Shown in pieces: positions 56,812-64,000 of a DNA stretch of 64,000 bases. The notes beneath the pieces are model-generated. The model made no database searches, was not told where the DNA came from, and saw nothing but the letters and a program-made list of their open reading frames with translations. Source of the DNA: Aurantimonas aggregata (GTDB lineage Bacteria; Pseudomonadota; Alphaproteobacteria; Rhizobiales; Rhizobiaceae). The stretch lies in the NCBI RefSeq assembly GCF_010500835.1, contig NZ_JAAAMJ010000006.1, positions 62,001 to 126,000 of the forward strand, in the 5' to 3' direction. Position numbers and translations under genes: made by a program. Positions within the stretch are counted from its first letter, which is position 1. Each line of letters begins with the position of its first letter.

Positions 56812-57675
56812 ATGGCTCGTTCTGCCCTTCTCAACGTCATGGTCCAGGCCGCCATGAAGGCCGGCCGCGGGCTGATCCGCGACTTCGGCGAGGTTGAGAA
56901 CCTGCAGGTCTCGATGAAGGGGCCGGCCGACTTCGTCTCGAACGCCGACCGGCGTGCCGAAGAGGTGATCTTCCAGGAACTCTCCCGCGCCCGGCCGGAC
57001 TGGGGCTTCCTGATGGAGGAGCGCGGCACCGTCGAGGGCCGCGATCCGCAGCACCGCTGGATCGTCGACCCGCTCGACGGCACGACCAACTTCCTGCACG
57101 GCCTGCCGATGTTCGCGATCTCGATCGCGCTGGAACGCGACGGCCAGCTGGTCGCCGGCGTCATCCTGAACCCCGCGATGGACGAACTCTTCACGGCCGA
57201 AAAGGGCGGCGGCGCCTTCCTCAACGATCGCCGTCTGCGGGTCGCTGCGCGCAAGAGCCTGCCGGAATCGCTGTTTGCCACCGGCATCCCGTTCCTCGGG
57301 CAGGGCGACCATGCCGCCGCGCTCTACGAGATGCGCCAGATCATGGGCGAGACCTCCGGCATCCGCCGCATGGGCGCCGCCGCGCTCGACCTTGCCTATG
57401 TCGCGGCCGGCCGCTTCGACGGCTACTGGGAGCGGGCGCTGCGGCCATGGGACGTCGCGGCCGGCGCGGTGCTGATCCGCGAGGCCGGCGGCTTCCTTTC
57501 CGGCATGGACGGCGAGAAGTTCGACCACATGCAGGGCGACGTCGCCTGCGGCAATGAATTCATGCACAAGTCGCTGGTCGAACAACTGCAGCAGGCGACG
57601 TTGCGGCGGAAGGCGGCAAGCGCAACCCTGAGCGCCTTGCCGCGCCGGAATTCGGGAAACTTAACGCGAATTTAA
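56812..57675 (+). CDS. suhB: inositol monophosphatase (SuhB)
   Basis: 287-aa Mg2+-dependent phosphatase; in bacteria SuhB is also tied to rRNA transcription antitermination. Metal residues E70 (MEERG), D86 and D89 (WIVDPLDGTTNFLHG) and the C-terminal WDVAAGAVLIREAGG are all present. The C-terminus ends in NLTRI, whose codons form part of a CtrA-like box. It follows efp by 69 bp. A second, distinct IMPase (hisN) is at 12066. Confidence 0.93.
   Translation: MARSALLNVMVQAAMKAGRGLIRDFGEVENLQVSMKGPADFVSNADRRAEEVIFQELSRARPDWGFLMEERGTVEGRDPQHRWIVDPLDGTTNFLHGLPMFAISIALERDGQLVAGVILNPAMDELFTAEKGGGAFLNDRRLRVAARKSLPESLFATGIPFLGQGDHAAALYEMRQIMGETSGIRRMGAAALDLAYVAAGRFDGYWERALRPWDVAAGAVLIREAGGFLSGMDGEKFDHMQGDVACGNEFMHKSLVEQLQQATLRRKAASATLSALPRRNSGNLTRI
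57661..57675 (+). promoter_or_regulatory. CtrA-like box
   Basis: TTAA-CGCGAAT-TTAA matches the CtrA consensus spacing. It overlaps the suhB stop and lies about 172 bp before the MotA-like gene. It may drive that gene pair; not tested. Confidence 0.5.
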
Positions 57676-57846
57676 GCCAAATGCTGCTGCGTTGCAGCGA
57701 CGAACGTTTAAATGCGCCGCATTGTTGCCTATCCTCGGTTCGGAATTCGAGTACAAGCGGCGTGGGAGACGACATGCCGGATGTGCGTTCGCGCGGATAG
57801 TCGCCGTCTGCGGCACCGGATCCCCCACGGGAGTTGATGGAACGCG

Positions 57847-58878
57847 ATGCAGGTCTTCAGTACGCCAGCCAAGTCCGGGAGACCGGACGATTTCGACCCG
57901 ATCCGGCTTTCCAGCCCCCTCGTGTTCCTCTGGTCGATGCTGGTGTTCCTGGCGCTCGTCGGCTTCGTCGCGGCGATCCTCGGTCGCCAGGTCGCCTCGG
58001 CCTTCGTTACCAATCCGGGGCTGAACGGCCTGATCATCGGCGTTCTCTGCGTCGGCATCTTCCTGGCCATGCTGCAGGTCTTGCGGCTGCAGCGCGAGGT
58101 CCGCTGGGTCAACGCCTATCGCGACGGCGCCGACGATTTCGACCAGATGAAGGATCCGGTGCTGCTGGCGCCGATGCGCGCCATGATCGGCCGGCGCCGC
58201 TCGCTGTCGCTGTCGACCCAGTCGATGCGCTCGATCCTCGACTCGATCGCGACGCGCCTCGACGAGACCCGCGACATCGCCCGCTATCTCATCGGCCTGC
58301 TGGTTTTCCTCGGCCTGCTCGGCACGTTCTGGGGCTTGCTTCGCACCATCGGCTCGATCGGCGCGACCATCCAGGGCCTCGACCCCTCGATCGGCGACAC
58401 CAACGCCATCCTCGATTCCCTCAAGGCGGGCCTTGCGGCACCGCTGTCGGGCATGGGCACGGCCTTCTCGTCCTCGCTGTTCGGCCTCTCCGGCTCGCTC
58501 GTCCTCGGCTTTCTGGACCTGCAGATCGGCCGTGCGCAGAACCGCTTCTACACCGAGCTGGAAAACTGGCTGTCATCGGTCACCGATGTCGGCTCCGACA
58601 TGGTTCTGGCACCCGGCGCGGCCGGCGAGGCGAGCGGCGACCTGCGCCTGCTCTCCGAGCGTCTCGGCAAGCTGGTGCAGGACCAGGGCGCCAATCCGCG
58701 CACCAGCGCGGCCATGGCGAATCTCGCGGAAAGCATTCAGGGACTGGTCCAGCACATGCGCGGCGAGCAGCAGATCCTGCGCGATTTCGTCGAGGCGCAG
58801 GCCGGCGAGCAGCGCGAGCTCCGCAAGGTGCTGGAACGCCTCTCCACCCAACTCGGCAGCGGCGACAAGGGGCGCTGA
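57847..58878 (+). CDS. MotA/ExbB-like proton channel protein
   Basis: 343 aa, inner membrane. Two N-terminal helices (about 24-46 and 58-80), then a cytoplasmic part and two more helices, the second pair starting with LIGLLVFLGLLGTFWGLLRT (about 146-165) and ending near residue 220, as in MotA/TolQ/ExbB. The C-terminal part is a soluble helical tail (about 225-343). It overlaps no neighbour and is followed 3 bp later by the MotB-like gene, forming a stator-type pair. A flagellar or envelope role is inferred; it is shorter than MotA-type ZorA proteins. Confidence 0.8.
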   Translation: MQVFSTPAKSGRPDDFDPIRLSSPLVFLWSMLVFLALVGFVAAILGRQVASAFVTNPGLNGLIIGVLCVGIFLAMLQVLRLQREVRWVNAYRDGADDFDQMKDPVLLAPMRAMIGRRRSLSLSTQSMRSILDSIATRLDETRDIARYLIGLLVFLGLLGTFWGLLRTIGSIGATIQGLDPSIGDTNAILDSLKAGLAAPLSGMGTAFSSSLFGLSGSLVLGFLDLQIGRAQNRFYTELENWLSSVTDVGSDMVLAPGAAGEASGDLRLLSERLGKLVQDQGANPRTSAAMANLAESIQGLVQHMRGEQQILRDFVEAQAGEQRELRKVLERLSTQLGSGDKGR

Positions 58879-58881
58879 TCG

Positions 58882-59910
58882 ATGGCGATCTCGAGAAACC
58901 GGCGGAGCGAACGCAACATCGATTACTGGCCGGGCTTCGTCGACGCCCTGTCGACGCTGCTCCTGGCGATCATGTTCCTCCTGTCGGTGTTCGTGCTGGC
59001 GCAGTTCATCCTGTCCCGCGAGATCTCCGGCCAGGACGAGGCGCTGGACCGGCTGAACAGCCAGATCAACGAACTGACCCAGCTTCTCGCGCTCGAACGC
59101 TCGTCCGGCCAGGATTTCGAGGACCAGATCGCCTCGCTCGAGGCCTCGCTCGCCTCCGCCGACGCCGAGCGCAGCCGCCTGCAGCAGGCGCTGGATTCCG
59201 GCTCCGGTTCGGCCGCGATCGCCGGGGCGCAGGTTGGCCAGCTGGAGAGCGCGCTGGACGAGGAGCGCTCGCTGTCGCAGCGCGCCCGCAGCCAGGTCGA
59301 GCTGCTCAACCAGCAGCTCTCGGCGCTCCGCCAGCAGATCGCCGCCCTCGAAAACGCGCTCGAAGTCTCCGAAGTGCGCGATGCCGAAAGCCGCACCCGC
59401 ATCGCCGATCTCGGCCGCCGGCTCAACGTCGCCCTGGCACAGCGCGTGCAGGAGCTGTCGCGCTACCGCTCCGACTTCTTTGGCCGGCTGCGCGAGATCC
59501 TGTCGGACCGCGACAACATCCGCATCGTCGGCGATCGCTTCGTCTTCCAGTCGGAAGTGCTGTTCCCGTCCGGATCGGACGTCTTGCAGCCAGCCGGCGC
59601 CGAGGAGATGGCCAAGCTCGCCAGCGCCATCGTCGAGCTCAACCGCGAGATCCCCTCGGACATCAACTGGATCATCCGCGTCGACGGCCATACCGACAAC
59701 GTGCCGATCTCGGGCGGGCGGTTCGAGGACAATTGGGAACTCTCGACCGAGCGCGCGGGCGCCGTCGTCAAATACCTGATCAGCCAGGGCGTGCCGCCCG
59801 AGCGCCTGGCGGCGACCGGCTTCGGCGAGTTCCAGCCGATCGAGCCGGGCGACAGCCCCGAGGCCCGCGATCGCAACCGCCGGATCGAGTTCAAGCTCAC
59901 CGAGCGCTGA
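58882..59910 (+). CDS. MotB/OmpA-like peptidoglycan-binding protein
   Basis: 342 aa, inner-membrane anchored. One helix (about 22-45) starts at FVDALSTLL, with Asp21 in the position of the MotB proton-binding Asp. A long coiled coil (about 50-190) spans the periplasm and an OmpA-like domain (about 215-342; VDGHTDNVPISGGRFEDNWE and LSTERAGAVV) binds peptidoglycan. Together with the MotA-like protein it could form a proton-driven, wall-anchored complex. Function beyond that is unknown. Confidence 0.85.
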   Translation: MAISRNRRSERNIDYWPGFVDALSTLLLAIMFLLSVFVLAQFILSREISGQDEALDRLNSQINELTQLLALERSSGQDFEDQIASLEASLASADAERSRLQQALDSGSGSAAIAGAQVGQLESALDEERSLSQRARSQVELLNQQLSALRQQIAALENALEVSEVRDAESRTRIADLGRRLNVALAQRVQELSRYRSDFFGRLREILSDRDNIRIVGDRFVFQSEVLFPSGSDVLQPAGAEEMAKLASAIVELNREIPSDINWIIRVDGHTDNVPISGGRFEDNWELSTERAGAVVKYLISQGVPPERLAATGFGEFQPIEPGDSPEARDRNRRIEFKLTER

Positions 59911-60055
59911 TCCCCCTTGCAACCGCTACCATCCATGCGGCGATTGGCTGCGCGGCGCGGATGATTGACGGCCGCGCCGGAGCCCTGCCAGCATTCCTTC
60001 CGTAGGGGCGAAGCCCCTGTAAAAGACCGTGTAGCAAGCACGGCAGGGAGGAAAC

Positions 60056-61312
60056 ATGATTAGAATGCTGATGAGCACGGTGGCCCTTGCCGGCCTCGTG
60101 GCGGCGACGAACGCGTTCGCCCAGGGCGACGACAACATGACGAAGCTGCGGGGGATGCAGTCGACCGGCACGTCGATGGACTTCCGCACGATCGAGCAGA
60201 CCGGCGACTATGCCGACCAGCTGCGGTCCAATCTCGAGAACGTCAAACTTCCATCCGGTTTCAAGATCGAACTCTACGCCGTGGTGCCAGACGCCAGGCA
60301 CATCGCGATCGGACCGCAGGGCGTGGTGACTTTCGTCGGCACCCGCAAGCAGGACGTCTGGGCGGTCACCGACCGCGACAAGAACCGCGTCGCCGACGAG
60401 GTCAAGCAGTTCGCCCCGTCAATCGACTTCGCGATCCCGAACGGTGTCTGCTTCTCCGATGACGGGTTTCTCTATCTCGCCGAGCAGAACCGCGTCCTGG
60501 TCCTGCCGGCGGCGGAGTTCTTCTACGAGAGCCCCGATGTCGCGGTCGACGAGATCGTGCCGAAGGGCGAACTGGTCCCCACCTCGGAGGAATCCTTCAA
60601 CCACACCGCCCGCGTCTGCCGGATCGGGCCGGACGACAAGCTGTATGTCTCGCTGGGCCAGCCGTTCAACGTGCCACCAACGGAAAAAGCCGGTCTCTAC
60701 GAGCGGACCGGCATCGGCGGCATCATCCGGATGAACCGCGACGGCTCCGGCCGCGAGGTCTTCGCCCGCGGCGTGCGCAACTCCGTCGGCATGCAGTTCA
60801 ACCCGGCCAATGGCGACCTCTGGTTCACCGACAACCAGGTCGACGGCATGGGCGACGACATCCCGCCGGGCGAACTCAACCGCGCCACCGAAGCCGGCCA
60901 GAATTTCGGCTTCCCCTGGTATGGCGGCGGCACCGTCCGCACCAACGAGTACAAGGATGCCGAGGTGCCGGCCGACGTGGTGCAGCCGGAGGTCGAGATG
61001 GCGGCGCACGCCGCCGATCTCGGCATGGACTTCTACACCGGCACCAGCTTCCCGCAGAAATATCGCGGCGGCATCTTCTCGGCCCAGCACGGTTCCTGGA
61101 ACCGCACCCAGCCGGTCGGCGCACGGGTGATGTTCACCCCGGTGAACGAGGACGGCACCGCCGGCGAGACCGAGGCCTTTGCCGAAGGCTGGCTGACCGA
61201 CAGCGGCGAATATATCGGCCGGCCGGTCGATGTCGCGGTGATGAAGGACGGCTCGCTGCTGGTCTCCGACGACCTTGCCGGCGCGATCTACCGGATCTCG
61301 TACGACGACTGA
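60056..61312 (+). CDS. PQQ-type sugar dehydrogenase family, soluble beta-propeller
   Basis: 418-aa periplasmic protein. Signal peptide (MLMSTVALAGLVAATNAFAQ), then a beta-propeller of the L-sorbosone/aldose dehydrogenase group (GSDH-like): IGPQGVVTFVGTRKQDVWAV, NHTARVCRIGPDDKLYVSLG, FARGVRNSVGMQFNPANGDL, WFTDNQVDGMGDDIPPGELN. Cofactor PQQ is inferred. AGGGAGG lies before ATG 60056. The next gene encodes the cytochrome c that could accept electrons from it. Confidence 0.85.
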   Translation: MIRMLMSTVALAGLVAATNAFAQGDDNMTKLRGMQSTGTSMDFRTIEQTGDYADQLRSNLENVKLPSGFKIELYAVVPDARHIAIGPQGVVTFVGTRKQDVWAVTDRDKNRVADEVKQFAPSIDFAIPNGVCFSDDGFLYLAEQNRVLVLPAAEFFYESPDVAVDEIVPKGELVPTSEESFNHTARVCRIGPDDKLYVSLGQPFNVPPTEKAGLYERTGIGGIIRMNRDGSGREVFARGVRNSVGMQFNPANGDLWFTDNQVDGMGDDIPPGELNRATEAGQNFGFPWYGGGTVRTNEYKDAEVPADVVQPEVEMAAHAADLGMDFYTGTSFPQKYRGGIFSAQHGSWNRTQPVGARVMFTPVNEDGTAGETEAFAEGWLTDSGEYIGRPVDVAVMKDGSLLVSDDLAGAIYRISYDD

Positions 61313-61430
61313 TCCCGCCTTCGTCGAGGCGCCTGCGCCCGTTTCGGGCGCGGGAGCTGCGCTTCCGGCCGCCGCCGCCGCAAGCCGCCCGGCAGGCGTC
61401 CGTTTGATCCCCATCCAGGAAACAGACCAG

Positions 61431-61766
61431 ATGACCCGTCTTTCGCTGCTCGCCGCAGCTCTTCTCGCCATGCCCTTCGTCGCCGGTCCGGGGCTTGCCG
61501 CCGATATCGCCGCCGGCAAGCAGAAGGCGCAGATGTGTGCGACCTGCCATGGCCGCGACGGCATCGCCACGGCGCCGGACGCGCCCAACCTTGCCGGCGA
61601 CAGCGACATCTATCTCGCCGAACAGCTGCGGGCGTTTCGCGACGGTCGCCGCCGGCACCAGCAGATGTCGATCATCGCGCAGGGCCTCAGCGACGAGGAC
61701 ATCGCCGATCTGTCGGCCTGGTTCGCCGCGATCGAGGTGACCGCTACTTTGCCGGCGGTGGACTGA
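61431..61766 (+). CDS. c-type cytochrome, class I
   Basis: 111 aa, exported. Signal peptide (LSLLAAALLAMPFVAGPGLA), heme motif CATCH (C36, C39, H40) and a likely axial Met in RRHQQMSIIAQG. Similar to cytochromes c4/c553. Downstream of the dehydrogenase (118-bp gap) and convergent with the ABC exporter; the pair likely forms a small oxidation chain. Confidence 0.88.
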   Translation: MTRLSLLAAALLAMPFVAGPGLAADIAAGKQKAQMCATCHGRDGIATAPDAPNLAGDSDIYLAEQLRAFRDGRRRHQQMSIIAQGLSDEDIADLSAWFAAIEVTATLPAVD

Positions 61767-61784
61767 CCAGTCGGGCAGGACGCC

Positions 61785-63593
61785 CTATTCGGCCGCCTGG
61801 CGCTCGCCGGCGCCGTCGTTGAACTGCAGCCGGGCGAGCCTTGCATAGAGGCCGTCACGGGCGACCAGCGCCTGGTGCGTGCCTTCCTCGACGACCCGGC
61901 CCTGGTCCAGCACGAGAATGCGGTCGGCCTTCAGCACCGTCGCCAGGCGATGCGCGATGACCAGCGTCGTGCGGCCTTCCATCAGCTTCTCCAGCGCGAT
62001 CTGCACCAGCTTCTCGCTCTCGGCGTCGAGCGCCGACGTCGCTTCGTCGAGCAGCAGGATCGGCGCGTCGCGCAGGATGGCTCGGGCGATCGCGATGCGC
62101 TGGCGCTGCCCGCCCGACAGGGTGATGCCACGCTCGCCGATGATCGTGTCGTAGCCCTTGTCCAGCGCCTCGATGAAGCCGTCGGCAAGCGCCGAGCGGG
62201 CGGCCGAGCGGATCCGCGAATCGTCCGGGTCGATCTCGCCGAAGCCGATATTCTCCGACGCGTTGGCGGCGAAGATCGAGACGTCCTGCGGCACCAGTGC
62301 GATGCGGCTGCGCAGCGCGTGGAGGTCGGCCTGCCTTATGTCCACGCCGTCGACGAGGATGCGGCCGGCATCCGGATCATAGAAGCGCTCGATCAGCGAG
62401 AAGATCGTCGACTTGCCGGCACCGGACGGCCCGACGATCGCCACGGTCTCACCGGGGCGGATCGCGAAGGACAGCTGGTGCACCGTCGGCAGGTCCGGGC
62501 GCGTCGGATAGGCGAAGCTGACATCCTCGAACACCACGGCGCCCTGCGCCGGCATCGGCATAGGCATCGGATGGGCCGCCTCCCGCACGCCGGATTCCTC
62601 GCCGAGCAGCTCGCTGAGGCGCTCCGTCGCGCCGGCGGCCTGGGCGAGTTCGCCCCAGACCTCGGACAGCTGCCCGAGCGCACCGGCTGCGAACACCGCG
62701 TAAAGCAGGAACTGGCCGAGCGTGCCCGGGGTCATCGTGCCGGCCGTCACCTGCTGCGCCCCGATCCACAGCACGGCGATGATCGAGCCGAAGATCAGGA
62801 AGATCGCGAAGGCCGTGAGAAAGGCCCGGGCGGTGATCGACGAGCGTGCCGCGCCGAAGGCGAGCTCCACCGCGCGGGAGAACCGTCCGGATGCCGCCGC
62901 TTCGCCGGTGAAGGCCTGCACCGTGCGCATCGCGCCGATGGCCTCGCTGGCATAGGCGGTGGCGTCGGCCAGCGTGTCCTGTGCCAGGCGCGAGCGACGG
63001 CGCACCGAGCGGCCGAAGGCGACGAGCGGCAGGACGATGATCGGGATCGCACCGATGACGATCAGCGACAAGCCGGGGCTGGTGACCACCATCATCGTCA
63101 CCGCACCGAGGAAGAGGATGGCATTGCGCAGGGCGAGCGAGGCGGTGGCGCCGACGGCGGACTTCACCTGTGTCGTGTCGGCGCTCAGCCGCGAGATGAT
63201 CTCGCCCGACATCGACCGGTCGAAGAATCCCGGCGATAGCCGCGTGACATGGGCGAAGACGTCCTTGCGCAGATCCGCCACAACCCGCTCGCCGAGCGTG
63301 ATGACGAAGAAATACCGTCCCGCGCTGGCGACGGCGAGGACGAGCGCCAGCAGGATCAGCGTCGCGAAATAAAGGTCGATGAAGCCGGTGTCGGACGTCG
63401 CGAAGCCGTGGTCGACCACCCGCCGGACGGCGAGCGGCAGCGACAGCGTGGTGATGGCGGCGAGAGACAGGCAGACGACCGCACCTGTCATCAGCCCCTT
63501 GTAGCGGAACATGTAGGGCGCCAGCCGGGCCAGCGGCCTCAGATTGCGCCGGCTGGCAGCGCTCTTCTGTTCCGCCATGATGATATCGGACAC
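61785..63593 (-). CDS. ABC exporter, fused permease-ATPase (ABCB type)
   Basis: 602-aa half transporter, MsbA/LmrA type. Six helices in the N-terminal domain (about 25-330), then an ATPase: Walker A GPSGAGKS 388-395, signature [17 protein letters not shown], Walker [13 protein letters not shown]. It probably works as a homodimer; lipids or drugs are possible substrates. GTG 63593 is chosen because GGGAG lies 7 bp before it. Divergent from rpmE, with a normal rhizobial arrangement. Confidence 0.92.
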   Translation of the reverse strand: MSDIIMAEQKSAASRRNLRPLARLAPYMFRYKGLMTGAVVCLSLAAITTLSLPLAVRRVVDHGFATSDTGFIDLYFATLILLALVLAVASAGRYFFVITLGERVVADLRKDVFAHVTRLSPGFFDRSMSGEIISRLSADTTQVKSAVGATASLALRNAILFLGAVTMMVVTSPGLSLIVIGAIPIIVLPLVAFGRSVRRRSRLAQDTLADATAYASEAIGAMRTVQAFTGEAAASGRFSRAVELAFGAARSSITARAFLTAFAIFLIFGSIIAVLWIGAQQVTAGTMTPGTLGQFLLYAVFAAGALGQLSEVWGELAQAAGATERLSELLGEESGVREAAHPMPMPMPAQGAVVFEDVSFAYPTRPDLPTVHQLSFAIRPGETVAIVGPSGAGKSTIFSLIERFYDPDAGRILVDGVDIRQADLHALRSRIALVPQDVSIFAANASENIGFGEIDPDDSRIRSAARSALADGFIEALDKGYDTIIGERGITLSGGQRQRIAIARAILRDAPILLLDEATSALDAESEKLVQIALEKLMEGRTTLVIAHRLATVLKADRILVLDQGRVVEEGTHQALVARDGLYARLARLQFNDGAGERQAAE

Positions 63594-63780
63594 ACGTGTC
63601 TCCCGGCTATTGGGCGCCGGGGCGGCTCTTGTGCCCCGACCGGCCCTGATGTATAGGCTCGACCCTGATTTTGGAAGCGAAGCGCGCTCCGTGATCCCCG
63701 CGACATCGAGACCGTCGGGCGGCTTTGCCGCAGTGGCTCAAGCGTGCCGGGGGGGCCGGCAGGACCAAGGACCGAAGGCG

Positions 63781-64000
63781 ATGAAGAAAGACATCCACCC
63801 GAACTACCACAACATCACCATCGTGATGACCAACGGCACCGAGTACGAGACCCGGTCGACCTGGGGTTCGGAAGGCGACAAGATGAACCTCGACATCGAC
63901 CCGACCAGCCATCCGGCATGGACCGGCGGCAACCAGCATCTGCTCGACCGCGGTGGCCGCGTGTCGCGCTTCAAGAAGCGGTACGAAGGTCTCAAGATCT
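63781..64000 (+). CDS. rpmE: 50S ribosomal protein L31, partial at right edge
   Basis: 73 complete codons visible from ATG 63781; the C-terminus lies beyond the window. The start [20 protein letters not shown] is L31. The CxxC zinc pair of classical L31 is missing ([16 protein letters not shown]), so this is the zinc-free form, like L36 in this window. A GAAGG site precedes the ATG. Confidence 0.95.
   Translation, partial: MKKDIHPNYHNITIVMTNGTEYETRSTWGSEGDKMNLDIDPTSHPAWTGGNQHLLDRGGRVSRFKKRYEGLKI

Noticed and set aside
57847-59910. Zor anti-phage defence system
   Set aside because: The MotA-like protein is too short for ZorA, and no ZorC, ZorD or ZorE lies nearby.

Overview
The window is about 64 kb of high-GC chromosomal DNA from an alphaproteobacterium, almost certainly order Hyphomicrobiales (Rhizobiales). 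Markers for this are an Omp10-type lipoprotein beside hemH, a MucR/Ros regulator, CpdR, a GapR (DUF2312) protein, neighbouring DUF1244 and DUF1036 genes upstream of pyruvate kinase, homospermidine synthase, an Hsp20 gene with a sigma-32 promoter and ROSE-like leader, and a small RNA of the suhB/MmgR family. The genus cannot be fixed from the sequence. Nothing looks like a prophage, insertion sequence, CRISPR array or large island. It is ordinary core genome with a few small insertions and regulatory features.

Layout. 1-2.4 kb: end of a peptide-type ABC importer (permease cut by the left edge, binding protein). 2.5-6.1 kb: a methyltransferase divergent from a Pat-type acyl-CoA synthetase/acetyltransferase. 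6.1-9.9 kb: small membrane or stress-like proteins of unknown function and a membrane diguanylate cyclase. 10.3-16.4 kb: tRNA-Val, cpdR, N-formylglutamate amidohydrolase, the MmgR-like sRNA divergent from hisN, an alpha/beta hydrolase, hsp20, an RMF-like protein and a threonine aldolase. 16.5-25.2 kb: a CsoR-type regulator without an obvious start codon, a manganese catalase, then gltB and gltD separated by a vapBC toxin-antitoxin pair. 25.2-32.4 kb: cell-envelope genes (DUF459 hydrolase, lytic transglycosylase, galU, beta-barrel protein, kdsD, NfeD). 32.4-41.9 kb: SPFH protein, hemH, omp10, a SnoaL-like protein, homospermidine synthase, an Rsm22-type methyltransferase, an M3 peptidase and an NtrC-type regulator with a GAFTDA loop. 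42-48.3 kb: a DUF882 peptidase, mucR, gapR, DUF1244, DUF1036, pyk and an orphan antitoxin-like gene. 48.3-51.6 kb: a TPR protein, rpmJ, purK, purE and two small YdcH-like proteins. 51.6-64 kb: an acyl-CoA synthetase, a TauE/SafE permease, a ThiE-like protein, a Sel1 protein, efp, suhB, a MotA/MotB-like pair, a sugar dehydrogenase with its cytochrome c, an ABC exporter and the start of rpmE.

How it fits together. Several genes serve envelope growth (galU, kdsD, lytic transglycosylase, DUF882, MotAB-like pair). Sequences matching the CtrA box TTAA-N7-TTAA lie upstream of the DUF882 gene and of the MotAB-like pair. Nitrogen control is suggested by gltBD and by NtrC-like dyads next to the MmgR-type sRNA promoter. 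Stress responses are represented by hsp20, Mn-catalase, an RMF-like protein and an orphan antitoxin. I found no clear undescribed multi-gene system. The best leads are the vapBC insertion inside gltBD, the sRNA with its dyads, the GAFTDA regulator, a GC-rich structured intergenic region at 14.0-14.2 kb and the start-codon problem in the CsoR gene.
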